A stretch of DNA of 64,000 bases from CAZEPT01 sp964626965 (GTDB taxonomy: Bacteria; Patescibacteriota; Minisyncoccia; Phycocordibacterales; UBA9973). The notes below the pieces were generated by a model. That model was not told where the DNA came from and searched no databases. It saw nothing but the letters and a program-made list of their open reading frames with translations. Below, one piece after another: positions 1-6,059 of this stretch (positions are counted from its first letter, which is position 1; the number at the start of each line of letters is the position of its first letter). Position numbers and translations under genes: made by a program. The stretch covers positions 1 to 64,000 of the forward strand of contig CAZVHB010000006.1 of assembly GCA_964626965.1 (NCBI GenBank), written 5' to 3'.

Positions 1-36
1 AATTAGAAAAAGCTACTTCGGTAGCTTTTTCTAATT
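1..36. terminator. bidirectional hairpin terminator
   Basis: A perfect 16-bp stem (AATTAGAAAAAGCTAC and its complement) closes on a TTCG tetraloop. A-rich and T-rich flanks make it work in both directions, so it would end an upstream gene lying outside the window. Confidence 0.8.
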
Positions 37-91
37 GTCGGACAAAGTATCTGATATACTAATATACGTATAAGTTAATTTATTTTTATTT

Positions 92-427
92 ATGGACATA
101 CCAGGAAAAAATTTAGTGCGTGGAAGAATAGGTGGATTTATGGACTTCATCCGTGAGCAAGGAATAGTAGGACTTGCTGTTGGGTTCATTTTAGGAGGTG
201 CCGTATCAAAGACAGTTACATCACTTGTTGAAAATATCATCAACCCTCTTGTTGGCGCAATGCTCGGTAAAGTTGCTCTCACAGACAAAGCACTTATGAT
301 TGGAATCATTTCGATCAAATGGGGTGTCTTTCTATCTACCGTTGTAGATTTTGTTATCGTCGCACTCGTTGTGTACTTTGGTGTTAACGCACTTGGACTC
401 ACTAAACTAGACAAGAAGAAAGAATAA
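92..427 (+). CDS. mscL: large-conductance mechanosensitive channel MscL
   Basis: MscL forms a homopentameric inner-membrane channel that opens under membrane tension to release osmolytes during hypo-osmotic shock. The 111-residue product has the family layout: a short amphipathic N-terminal helix (MDFIREQG), a glycine-rich first membrane helix (GLAVGFILGGAV), the conserved INPLVG turn, a short loop, a second membrane helix (residues about 75-100) and a charged tail (KLDKKKE). The start at 92 has no Shine-Dalgarno. An internal ATG at 140 has AGGTGG 4 nt upstream and would give a start closer to typical MscL proteins, so the N-terminus is ambiguous. The gene stands alone between two terminators. 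Family assignment is confident. Confidence 0.9.
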   Translation: MDIPGKNLVRGRIGGFMDFIREQGIVGLAVGFILGGAVSKTVTSLVENIINPLVGAMLGKVALTDKALMIGIISIKWGVFLSTVVDFVIVALVVYFGVNALGLTKLDKKKE

Positions 428-465
428 GTAATCAATTTCTAATACAGAAGTTCTAATTTCTAATG

Positions 466-507
466 AAATACAAAAAGGCGCACCTGAAGGGTGAGCCTTT
501 TTGTATT
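466..507. terminator. bidirectional terminator after mscL
   Basis: A 14-bp stem AAATACAAAAAGGC / GCCTTTTTGTATTT surrounds a 14-nt partly paired loop. The preceding 35 bases are a degenerate repeat built from TTCTAAT units directly after the mscL stop. Confidence 0.8.
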
Positions 508-561
508 TATTGAAAAAAAAGTCATTTTAGTGTATATTGATTGAAGTTACGAAATAACTTT

Positions 562-632
562 GCGGGTATGGTTTAGTGGTAGAATGTCTGCCTTCCAAGC
601 AGAAGACGGGAGTTCGATTCTCCCTACCCGCA
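562..632 (+). tRNA. tRNA-Gly (anticodon TCC)
   Basis: A complete cloverleaf is readable. The acceptor stem GCGGGTA pairs with TACCCGC, followed by discriminator A632. The anticodon stem TCTGC/GCAGA holds the loop CTTCCAA (anticodon TCC), and the T arm is GGGAG-TTCGATT-CTCCC. The 3' CCA is not encoded, so CCA-adding enzyme is needed. The last two bases overlap the first bases of the terminator stem. The 3' half of the tRNA is also present inverted just downstream (672-715). Confidence 0.95.
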
Positions 633-672
633 CAAATAAAAAAAGAGCCCGAAGGCTCTTTTTTTATTTGTG
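631..672. terminator. tRNA-Gly terminator
   Basis: A perfect 19-bp stem (631-649 with 654-672) closes on loop CGAA and has a seven-T run in the 3' arm. The left arm begins inside the tRNA 3' end. Confidence 0.85.
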
Positions 673-715
673 CGGGTAAGTGAGAGAACTGCTTCTCTCA
701 CGTGGGAGAATCGAA
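672..715. repeat. inverted partial copy of the tRNA-Gly 3' end, split by a small hairpin
   Basis: GCGGGTA (672-678) and GGGAGAATCGAA (704-715) are the reverse complement of the tRNA acceptor/T-arm sequence at 613-631. They are separated by a 25-nt insert (679-703) that forms its own 8-bp hairpin, GTGAGAGA/TCTCTCAC. With the terminator stem this makes a palindrome spanning about 613-715. Confidence 0.75.
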
Positions 716-792
716 AAGCTTTTCTATTTTGATTTTTTAAAAAACATAAAAATTTTTTACGCTCCCTGTGAACAAAATAGTACGTTACAGTA

Positions 793-821
793 TTGTGAAA
801 ATATAGGTGTGGGGGTATACT
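793..821 (+). promoter_or_regulatory. promoter with G-rich spacer, copy 1
   Basis: TTGTGA (793-798), a 17-bp spacer ending in GGGGG, and TATACT (816-821). The predicted start site is about 828, on the ATG at 829, so the mRNA would be leaderless. The 29-bp block is repeated perfectly in inverse orientation at 3780-3808. Confidence 0.65.
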
Positions 822-828
822 AAAACAT

Positions 829-1341
829 ATGGATACAGAAAAAAAATCTCCACGTAAGCCACGAGCTAAAAAGGTTGTAAAAAAAGTAAATACAAATACA
901 GAACTTAAACACAAACTCATATTTGTAATTCTTATCATAGGAGTTATTTACTGTATTGTTTATCAAGATATTAGACAAACAACACGAGCAACGATCAAAG
1001 AAAAACAAAATCTCGAAAGTATCGTTCTACAAAAAAAAGTGGTGAGTCCTATACTCAAGCCAACTGACAAAAAATTTGTTGGCACACTAGAGTCTTATGA
1101 CACTTCATGTTTATCTGTAGGAGAGTGTAGTATAGTTGTTTCTGGAATAAAAGTAATTGAAACAATCACTGGACCACAGGCACCAAAAGAAGAGCTCGGT
1201 AGACTCATTGGGACAAAAAGTATTCGAGACTTCAAAGACCATATTGGAAAGAAATTTGAAATATACGGAGAACCACAACCAAACGGAAACTACTCTATCT
1301 ATGGAAGTAAAAACTACTATATTAAATTAATGAAGTATTAA
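829..1341 (+). CDS. single-pass membrane protein of unknown function
   Basis: I do not recognise this 170-residue protein. It begins with a strongly basic cytoplasmic stretch (about 28 residues, rich in Lys/Arg). One hydrophobic helix (about 30-45, FVILIIGVIYCIVYQ) would follow, then an extracytoplasmic part of about 120 residues. Two cysteines (SCLSVGEC) sit six residues apart and could form a disulfide, which fits the Dsb-type redox genes found 1-2.5 kb away. The start is set by the promoter: the -10 box ends 7 nt before the ATG. The same 29-bp promoter drives the redox operon at 3771, so co-regulation is plausible. The gene is followed by a bidirectional terminator and convergent HU. Confidence 0.7.
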   Translation: MDTEKKSPRKPRAKKVVKKVNTNTELKHKLIFVILIIGVIYCIVYQDIRQTTRATIKEKQNLESIVLQKKVVSPILKPTDKKFVGTLESYDTSCLSVGECSIVVSGIKVIETITGPQAPKEELGRLIGTKSIRDFKDHIGKKFEIYGEPQPNGNYSIYGSKNYYIKLMKY

Positions 1342-1353
1342 AATAAAAAAACC

Positions 1354-1387
1354 ATTATAAAAACCCCGAGAGTGGGGTTTTTATAAT
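1354..1387. terminator. bidirectional terminator between convergent genes
   Basis: A perfect 14-bp stem (1354-1367 / 1374-1387, ATTATAAAAACCCC) with loop GAGAGT lies between the hypothetical gene and convergent HU. Confidence 0.85.
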
Positions 1388-1404
1388 ACCGATTTTTCTA
1401 AGTT

Positions 1405-1677
1405 CTATTTTACTGCATCTTTCAATGCTTTTGCTGCACGGAACTTTGGAACTTTTGTTGCTGCAACCTTTACAGATTCGCCAGTTTTTGGATTGCGAGC
1501 CATTCGAGCTGCACGATCCTTTACTGAAAAGATTCCGAGACCTGCTATAGAAACTTCTCCACCTTTCTTGAGTGTTTTGATGATTTCTTCAATCATTCCA
1601 TCTACTACTTCTTCGGCTTGAACTTTTGTTCCACCGAGTTTCATATGTACCCACTCAACGAGTGCTGCTTTGTTCAT
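1405..1677 (-). CDS. hup: HU-family DNA-binding protein
   Basis: HU is a nucleoid-associated dimer that binds and bends DNA without strong sequence preference. The 90-residue product starts MNKAALVEWV, has the helical dimerisation half (residues 1-40), the glycine-rich turn GLGIFSVKDR and the DNA-intercalating arm with the hallmark RNPKTGE (about 60-66). It ends in the usual basic helix. Length equals the family norm. A TATAAT box lies at 1757-1752 on the minus strand, giving a leader of about 68 nt that contains a small hairpin (AAAGCTAT/ATAGCTTT). Whether it is HU or an IHF-like paralogue cannot be decided from sequence alone. Confidence 0.95.
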   Translation of the reverse strand: MNKAALVEWVHMKLGGTKVQAEEVVDGMIEEIIKTLKKGGEVSIAGLGIFSVKDRAARMARNPKTGESVKVAATKVPKFRAAKALKDAVK

Positions 1678-1751
1678 ATAGATTTATATTAATTACTTAT
1701 AAGCGAGTCACTTTAAAAACTTAAAGCTATATCTAGTATAGCTTTTTTACC

Positions 1752-1757
1752 ATTATA
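1752..1757 (-). promoter_or_regulatory. -10 box for HU
   Basis: TATAAT on the minus strand, about 75 nt upstream of the HU ATG. No good -35 at 17 bp (AGTATT), so only the -10 is supported. Confidence 0.45.
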
Positions 1758-1844
1758 CATGCAAGCTTTTTGACAATACTTATAAACACTGTGTGGAAAA
1801 GGGTTTTTAGTCTTTTTTGCCTTCCATGGCGTGTTTTAAAAAAA

Positions 1845-1928
1845 TAGAAGAATAAAAAAAGGCCTCAAATATGAATCCCTATATAACACAATACATGTGT
1901 CAGACAGATGCTCATAGCTGAGGCCTTT
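1845..1928 (-). ncRNA. candidate structured small RNA
   Basis: On the minus strand the sequence folds into a three-tier hairpin. GGCCTCA pairs with TGAGGCC, then TATGA with TCATA, then an apical TGACACA with TGTGTTA. It is followed by a run of seven T, like an intrinsic terminator. A TATATAAA-like -10 box lies just upstream (about 1929-1940). The 5' arm GCCTCAGCTATGAG closely matches the 5' arm of the nusA leader hairpin (GCCTGAGCTATGAG). No known RNA family is recognised. Together with 1929-2347 it fills the otherwise gene-free gap between HU and the dsb operon. Confidence 0.4.
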
Positions 1929-2092
1929 ATATATTTATAAAAAGAACAGTAAGGTTCACTCCGAAAGAAAGAACAAATAATAGTCTAGATAAAAATATGA
2001 CTACCGTCATCTACGATGACATTATGTAACTCATATACAGTATACATCTAAGAAAAATAAAAAAATAGAGCAAGGTGTGGATAACCCTCTCC

Positions 2093-2270
2093 CGTTACTT
2101 TTTAACCGCCAAAAAGTAACCAAAAAAACTCTCGACCAGTACTTTTTTGATAGTCACGAAACTCATACTCACTAAAAATACTAACTCCACTTCGACAAGC
2201 TCAGTGTCAAACAGAGTATTTTTTGCTGTGCAACGTTCGTATTCGTTGGTGACTATGGTAAAAAAGTGCT
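2093..2270. repeat. MITE-like composite inverted-repeat element
   Basis: A hairpin GTTACTTTTT/AAAAAGTAAC (2094-2120) precedes a longer imperfect inverted repeat whose arms are roughly 2131-2162 and 2240-2270 (ACTTTTTTGATAGTCAC against GTGACTATGGTAAAAAAGT). The centre carries ACTTCGACAAGCTCAGTG, a sequence found in dispersed repeats of many environmental bacteria. A 66-codon frame across it is a by-product of the repeat. No transposase is present. Confidence 0.5.
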
Positions 2271-2280
2271 GAGTCGATAA

Positions 2281-2350
2281 AAACAGCGGGCACACCTTTG
2301 ATGTACCCGCTGTTTAGTATTTACCATTTAGAATTTGGTATTTAGCATTA
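2281..2350. terminator. terminator hairpin plus AT-rich degenerate repeat after dsbB-like gene
   Basis: The stem AAACAGCGGG/CCCGCTGTTT (2281-2290 / 2306-2315) adjoins about 35 nt of degenerate repeat. In the sense of the gene this reads CTAAATACCAAATTCTAAAT, between its stop and the hairpin. Confidence 0.7.
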
Positions 2351-2869
2351 ATTTGATTTTTCTTTCTTCACAAGCATCAACACAACGAAAATAAAGAGAA
2401 AAGTAACAAATGACATGAGGGGAATAGTAATAAATCCAAATTCAAATACATATCGTGCAGTACATGATGCATTTGCGCTACAAGGAAGGGGATTGTACCC
2501 AACATAGTAAATAACATTGTGAACGATAGCGATAATTCCACCAATCACGGTCAAAAGCATCAAATAAGGTTTAAGTACAAAGAAAGATTCTTTGCGAATA
2601 AGCCCGAGAAGTGAGATAAAAAAGATCCCGTAAATAAATATCCTTTGATACCAGCACAGATCACATGGAGCAAAACCACTAACATATGCATAGAGGAGAC
2701 TTCCAACAACTGCAATACCAGAAAGTTTGAAAACAATCCATAATGCGTACTTTTTGAGCATTGGGAGTATTGTTTTTTGAAAAAATAGAATAAAAATAAT
2801 CGCAAAAGCATAAACAATTACACCGAGAGAGAGGAATATATTAAAATAGTGAGTGAATGTATCTTCCAT
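2348..2869 (-). CDS. DsbB/BdbC-type disulfide bond oxidoreductase
   Basis: DsbB-like proteins reoxidise a periplasmic or extracytoplasmic thioredoxin partner and pass electrons to quinone. The 173-residue protein has about four to five membrane helices. It carries the family signature PCDLCWYQRIF (CxxC, residues about 69-79) at the start of a helix and a second cysteine pair in the extracytoplasmic loop (PCSANASC, about 129-136), followed by the typical YVFEFGFITIPLMS helix. It is the last gene of a three-gene operon with a thioredoxin-fold protein and a small membrane protein, so the thioredoxin is its likely partner. The BdbC form of the family fits the length best. Confidence 0.9.
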   Translation of the reverse strand: MEDTFTHYFNIFLSLGVIVYAFAIIFILFFQKTILPMLKKYALWIVFKLSGIAVVGSLLYAYVSGFAPCDLCWYQRIFIYGIFFISLLGLIRKESFFVLKPYLMLLTVIGGIIAIVHNVIYYVGYNPLPCSANASCTARYVFEFGFITIPLMSFVTFLFIFVVLMLVKKEKSN

Positions 2870-2882
2870 ATATAATATAAGC

Positions 2883-3407
2883 TTATTTTGCTACAGATGA
2901 CGCAGAAGGAGTAACAGAGACCGACTCTTCTGACCCTACTGGAGCGACGCAACCGGTTTTTGCTGCTAATTCAGCAAATGACTGTTCTCCGGTAACACGT
3001 GATCCATCTGCAAAAATCCATGTTGGGTAACTTTCTACGTTATTTACAGTGCAGGCTTGTGTACGAGTATAGATACCAATAGTATTTGGATCTTGATCTG
3101 CAGTAAGTTTTCCGTCTTTTATTGCTTGGTCTATTTGAGATTGAGCAACTTTTTTCTCTTTTGTACTCAATTCACATTCTATATATGGTAATTTACTAGC
3201 TGATTTACCAAATTCTGCTTTTTGAGCTTGGCAATGAGGACACCAGTATGCTCCATAGAATTTTGCACCACTATTTGTAATACATTGCGCGAAATCATCA
3301 TATTTACCAGGTTTTTTTGCATCAACAAAGAAAATATACGCAAAAACTGAAATGATGATAAAACACCCAGCAACAAAACCTATAATAGTCTTTCTGTTCG
3401 TATCCAT
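2883..3407 (-). CDS. membrane-anchored thioredoxin-fold protein
   Basis: This 174-residue protein starts with a cytoplasmic MDTNRK stretch and one membrane helix (about 8-28). An extracytoplasmic thioredoxin-like domain follows, with active site YWCPHCQAQK (about 54-63). The sequence around it resembles the thioredoxin domain attached to VKOR-type proteins. A cis-proline is present in ESYPTWIF (about 127). Further cysteines (AQCITNSG, IECEL, QACTVNN, TGCVAP) could form structural disulfides. The C-terminal 25 residues are low complexity (Ser/Val). It starts one base after the stop of the upstream gene and ends 13 nt before the DsbB-like gene. The natural role is disulfide introduction into exported proteins with DsbB as its oxidant. 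Confidence 0.88.
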   Translation of the reverse strand: MDTNRKTIIGFVAGCFIIISVFAYIFFVDAKKPGKYDDFAQCITNSGAKFYGAYWCPHCQAQKAEFGKSASKLPYIECELSTKEKKVAQSQIDQAIKDGKLTADQDPNTIGIYTRTQACTVNNVESYPTWIFADGSRVTGEQSFAELAAKTGCVAPVGSEESVSVTPSASSVAK

Positions 3408-3408
3408 G

Positions 3409-3771
3409 TTATTTTTTTCGGCTTTCGAGCTGTTTTCTCAAGAAGTAGACGAGGAAAAACACGATACCTGCAGTAAGAATATTGACCAAAAAGAGTTTAA
3501 GGTTATCTGAGACAAAATTGAATCCGATTTGAATAATAGGAATTTCGTTAATTTGTGGGTAGTGAACACAACTTTCGATGTTATTTGTTACAAAACAACT
3601 AAACAAACCATTGAGCTGTATTGCGAATAAAAATGCACTGTATATAAATGCGCAGAAAAATGCGAGACTGAGGATTCTTTCCTTCTTTATATATGTCAAC
3701 GCATTGATCCCAAAAACGATTGATCCTAGTAAAAAAACGAGTATTGAAAGAGTAACTAATATGTATATCAT
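3409..3771 (-). CDS. small membrane protein in redox operon
   Basis: Unknown family. The 120-residue product has about three hydrophobic helices (5-25, 33-52, 90-112). One soluble loop between helices two and three holds a cysteine pair (CFVTNNIESC), which would lie outside the membrane next to the DsbB/thioredoxin partners. I place the start at the ATG at 3771, not the GTG at 3792. The promoter's TATACT ends 8 nt upstream, and a start at 3792 would lie inside the promoter. It is first in the operon. A redox-linked role is inferred from context only. Confidence 0.7.
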   Translation of the reverse strand: MIYILVTLSILVFLLGSIVFGINALTYIKKERILSLAFFCAFIYSAFLFAIQLNGLFSCFVTNNIESCVHYPQINEIPIIQIGFNFVSDNLKLFLVNILTAGIVFFLVYFLRKQLESRKK

Positions 3772-3779
3772 ATGTGTAA

Positions 3780-3808
3780 AGTATACCCCCACACCTATAT
3801 TTTCACAA
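3780..3808 (-). promoter_or_regulatory. promoter with G-rich spacer, copy 2
   Basis: Minus-strand TTGTGA, 17-bp spacer, TATACT: identical over 29 bp to the promoter at 793-821. It drives the redox operon with a predicted leaderless start at 3771. Confidence 0.65.
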
Positions 3809-3864
3809 GTTAGTTTTGTAGATTTTTATACACATACAAGGGATTTAAATATAGAAAGATACGC

Positions 3865-3971
3865 AAATATAGGTGTCGGGGTATACACCGCTTACTCAAA
3901 CAAGACAAATACACAAAACAAAGTTGTGCACAGAAAAAGAGGCGCCCCTTTTAGGGGCGCCTCTTTTTCTG
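3865..3971 (+). ncRNA. possible small RNA driven by third copy of the G-rich promoter
   Basis: A third, diverged copy of the promoter core (3865-3886, spacer GTGTCGGGG, -10 TATACA at 3882-3887) points into 80 bp without a gene that ends in a strong hairpin. The hairpin is an 18-bp stem GAGGCGCCCC/GGGGCGCCTC, 3931-3971. The -35 is not conserved. Transcription from here would give an RNA of about 80 nt. Alternatively the copy is a decayed duplicate, and the hairpin only serves xerD on the other strand. Confidence 0.3.
3931..3971. terminator. bidirectional terminator beside xerD
   Basis: A perfect 18-bp stem (3931-3948 / 3954-3971) with loop TTTTA and A/T tracts on both outer sides. Confidence 0.85.
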
Positions 3972-3992
3972 TATTTTTGATCAAATATCATC

Positions 3993-4946
3993 CTATCCAG
4001 AATGAAACTTCTTGTGAATATCCTTGAGTTGCTTATTGGTCACGTGCGTATAGATCTGTGTCGTCGCAATGTTTGCATGGCCGAGCATCATCTGTACACT
4101 TCGTATATCAGCACCGTTACTGAGAAGATCGGTTGCGAAAGAGTGACGTAAGACGTGTGGAGTAACTTTTTTTGAAATACCAGCTTTGATTGCATATTGT
4201 TTGACGATACGTTCGATAGAGCGGGGAGTCAGGCGAGAAGTACTTCCAGAACCTTTACTACTCGATTCTTTTTTATTAGATGAAAAATTAAGAAAGAGTG
4301 GTTCGAGAAAATCAGCACGCTTTGCCAAATATTTTTGAATAGCGTCACGTGCACTGTCGCTAATGAACACCACACGCACCTTTTCACCTTTACCCCGAAC
4401 AGAGAGTTCATCTTTCGATAAATCAATATCACGGTTCAGCGAGCAGAGTTCTGACAAACGAAGCCCTGTTGAGAAAAAAAGTTGTAGAAGTGCCGTATCA
4501 CGAAGTGTTATGAGGCTGTCACTTTGTTTGCCTTCTTTATCAGTCAGAGCAACTTGGAATATACGTCCGAGTTCATCCATGGAAATAAGATCGAGGTGGC
4601 GTTCACCTGTTTTTGCAAGCTCGATTGCATCAGGTGTGAGGGAAGTGACCTTTATCTTCATTAAGTATTTAAGAAAACGACGAAGTGCAATGAGATAGTA
4701 GTTTTGTGTGTTTTTTTTGAGTGTTGCTTGGGTCTGTCCTTTCACTTTTGTACCAAGCTGGCGATTGAGGTAGAGACGATATTCACGTAGGAGTGTTTCG
4801 GTAATATCTTTTGGGTCAGTGACATTGGCAAAAGCAAAAAACCGATTCAAATATCGTTCATAGTTCGCTACAGTTTTCAAACTTGCTCCACGTTCAATTT
4901 CCATATATTCAAGAAATTGACGCTGAAGGTCGTGGATGGTAGGCAT
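3993..4946 (-). CDS. xerD: XerC/XerD-type tyrosine recombinase
   Basis: Site-specific recombinase that resolves chromosome dimers at dif or serves integrated elements. It has 317 residues from the ATG at 4946: a core-binding SAM-like domain (1-100), then the catalytic domain. All catalytic residues are visible: R163 (TGLRLSEL), K186 (RGKGEK), H264-x-x-R267 (HVLRHSFAT), H290 (LGHANI) and nucleophile Y299 (IYTHV). A Ser/Lys-rich insertion (about 223-240) interrupts the catalytic domain, as is common in such proteins. The upstream in-frame ATG at 4994 is less likely. TTGGAG-18 bp-TATACT ends 6 nt before 4946, giving a leaderless start. It stands alone with no excisionase nearby, so a housekeeping Xer is the likelier role. 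Confidence 0.92.
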   Translation of the reverse strand: MPTIHDLQRQFLEYMEIERGASLKTVANYERYLNRFFAFANVTDPKDITETLLREYRLYLNRQLGTKVKGQTQATLKKNTQNYYLIALRRFLKYLMKIKVTSLTPDAIELAKTGERHLDLISMDELGRIFQVALTDKEGKQSDSLITLRDTALLQLFFSTGLRLSELCSLNRDIDLSKDELSVRGKGEKVRVVFISDSARDAIQKYLAKRADFLEPLFLNFSSNKKESSSKGSGSTSRLTPRSIERIVKQYAIKAGISKKVTPHVLRHSFATDLLSNGADIRSVQMMLGHANIATTQIYTHVTNKQLKDIHKKFHSG

Positions 4947-4952
4947 AGAGTA

Positions 4953-4982
4953 AGTATACGCTATTTGACAGAGAGCCTCCAA
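4953..4982 (-). promoter_or_regulatory. leaderless promoter of xerD
   Basis: Minus strand TTGGAG, 18-bp spacer, TATACT (4958-4953). The +1 falls on the A of the ATG at 4946 and decides the gene start. Confidence 0.6.
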
Positions 4983-4988
4983 GCCCAT

Positions 4989-5017
4989 TTGCATTTAAAA
5001 TGAATATATAGTATAGT
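4989..5017 (+). promoter_or_regulatory. leaderless promoter of rpsO
   Basis: TTGCAT (4989-4994), 17-bp spacer, TATAGT (5012-5017). The +1 falls on the ATG at 5024. Confidence 0.65.
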
Positions 5018-5023
5018 ACTTTC

Positions 5024-5287
5024 ATGCAACAAGTAACAAAAAAAACAGCAACAATAAAGAAACACCAAACCCACGGTACAGATACTGGGTCTGATGAGGT
5101 GCAAATCGCTATGCTCTCTATGCGTATCGACGAGCTCGCAGAACATTTGAAGACTCATAAGAAAGACAATCACTCAAGAAAAGGTCTTATCAAAATGGTA
5201 GCGAATCGACGTACAAAACTCACCCAATACAAAAAGAAGGATGCAGTAAAACATGCTGATCTGACAAAAAAGCTTAAATTAAGTTAA
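5024..5287 (+). CDS. rpsO: 30S ribosomal protein S15
   Basis: S15 is a primary 16S rRNA binder that helps assemble the small-subunit platform. The 87-residue product matches family length and shows the conserved core TGSDEVQIAMLSMRI and HLKTHKKDNHSRKGL (helices contacting the rRNA three-way junction), then VANRRTKLTQYKKKD. Promoter geometry predicts a leaderless mRNA, so the S15 autoregulatory leader known in some bacteria would be absent. In many genomes pnp follows rpsO directly. Here a terminator, an NYN gene and an opposed gene lie between them. Confidence 0.97.
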   Translation: MQQVTKKTATIKKHQTHGTDTGSDEVQIAMLSMRIDELAEHLKTHKKDNHSRKGLIKMVANRRTKLTQYKKKDAVKHADLTKKLKLS

Positions 5288-5292
5288 TCAAA

Positions 5293-5327
5293 GACAAAAG
5301 AGCGACGCCTACGGCGCCGCTCTTTTG
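5293..5327. terminator. rpsO terminator
   Basis: Stem ACAAAAGAGCG/CGCTCTTTTGT (5293-5303 / 5317-5327), with an inner CGCC/GGCG stem continuing the hairpin. Confidence 0.8.
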
Positions 5328-5344
5328 TATGGTATTTATTTTGT

Positions 5345-5423
5345 ATTGTAATACCGGGCTTGACCCGGTATCCAGGACTACTCATTTCAAAAATCTGGAT
5401 TCCGGATCAAGTCCGGAATGACA
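5345..5423. repeat. dispersed palindromic element, copy A (no nested insert)
   Basis: Imperfect palindrome: left half contains ATACCGGGCTTGACCCGGTA and right half ATTCCGGATCAAGTCCGGAATGACA-type sequence. It is the shortest member of a family also found at 20608-20721, 32904-33019 and 35021-35135, and lacks the roughly 38-bp insert carried by the others. Non-coding. Confidence 0.75.
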
Positions 5424-5499
5424 CAACTCTCCTTTGCACTTTATCTTTTTTCACTTATACTTACTTTATAATTTATCATTCATAATTTAGCATTATCCT

Positions 5500-6030
5500 A
5501 TGGCCTCAATTAAACACACAGAACAACGCGTCGCGGTCTTTATTGATGCGCAAAATCTCTATCATACTGCACGTCACCTCTACAAAGCACGCGTAAACTT
5601 TGCAAATGTCCTCAAAGACGCAGTCGCAGGACGCAAACTCGTTCGCGCTATCGCGTATGTGATCACGTCCGAAGCAGGGGACGAACTTGCATTTTTTGAA
5701 GCACTGACCAAAATCGGCATAGAAACAAAAACAAAAGACCTGCAAATATTTGCCGACGGCAACAAAAAAGCCGACTGGGATGTCGGGCTTGCAGTCGATG
5801 CGATTAAAAATGCCCACAGGGTAGATGCGATTATTATTGTCTCTGGTGATGGTGACTTTGTTCCACTTGTTGAATACTTGCAGACTATCACTCAAGTAGA
5901 AGCAGTTTCATTTGGTCAATCGACATCACAAAAGCTCAAAGAACGTGTCGACGACTTTCTCGACCTCTCAGACACACCAAAAAATTATCTCATCGGACAA
6001 AATTTCAGACATAAAAAAAAGCGCCCATAA
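5500..6030 (+). CDS. NYN-domain (LabA/DUF88-type) putative ribonuclease
   Basis: NYN domains are PIN-like folds that cleave RNA using clustered acidic residues and Mg2+. The 176-residue protein is a stand-alone domain. It shows FIDAQNL (first Asp, residues about 14-20), KKADWDVGLAVDA (second acidic cluster, about 90-102), SGDGDFVPLVEYL (third, about 114-126) and a final strand VEAVSFG. The C-terminus is basic (RHKKKRP) and may bind RNA. The stop codon lies inside the terminator hairpin at 6018-6038. A role in RNA processing fits the neighbouring rpsO and pnp genes, but the substrate is unknown. The AT-rich repeat before the start (5466-5499) supplies possible -10 boxes. Confidence 0.85.
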   Translation: MASIKHTEQRVAVFIDAQNLYHTARHLYKARVNFANVLKDAVAGRKLVRAIAYVITSEAGDELAFFEALTKIGIETKTKDLQIFADGNKKADWDVGLAVDAIKNAHRVDAIIIVSGDGDFVPLVEYLQTITQVEAVSFGQSTSQKLKERVDDFLDLSDTPKNYLIGQNFRHKKKRP

Positions 6031-6038
6031 AGCGCTTT
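6018..6038. terminator. terminator overlapping the NYN gene stop
   Basis: Stem AAAGCGC/GCGCTTT with loop CCATAAA that contains the TAA stop of the NYN gene. It is also placed to end the convergent gene at 6060. Confidence 0.65.
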
Positions 6039-6059
6039 GTTATTCTAGTGAAAAATAAA

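Noticed and set aside
2076..2084. Perfect inverted DnaA box TGTGGATAA near HU
   Set aside because: A single isolated 9-mer without neighbouring boxes or AT-rich unwinding region; the dnaA locus is the better origin.
2095..2295. 66-residue minus-strand frame (TELVEVE)
   Set aside because: Encoded by the composite inverted-repeat element and its CTTCGACAAGCTCAGT core; no gene features.
3578..4027. 149-residue plus-strand frame over the redox operon start and xerD end
   Set aside because: Runs through two promoter copies and a terminator hairpin; no plausible start signal or family.
3993..4946. Integrase of a resident prophage or integrative element
   Set aside because: All Xer catalytic residues are present but there is no att-like repeat at the neighbouring tRNA, no excisionase and no phage genes. 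A chromosomal Xer is more likely.
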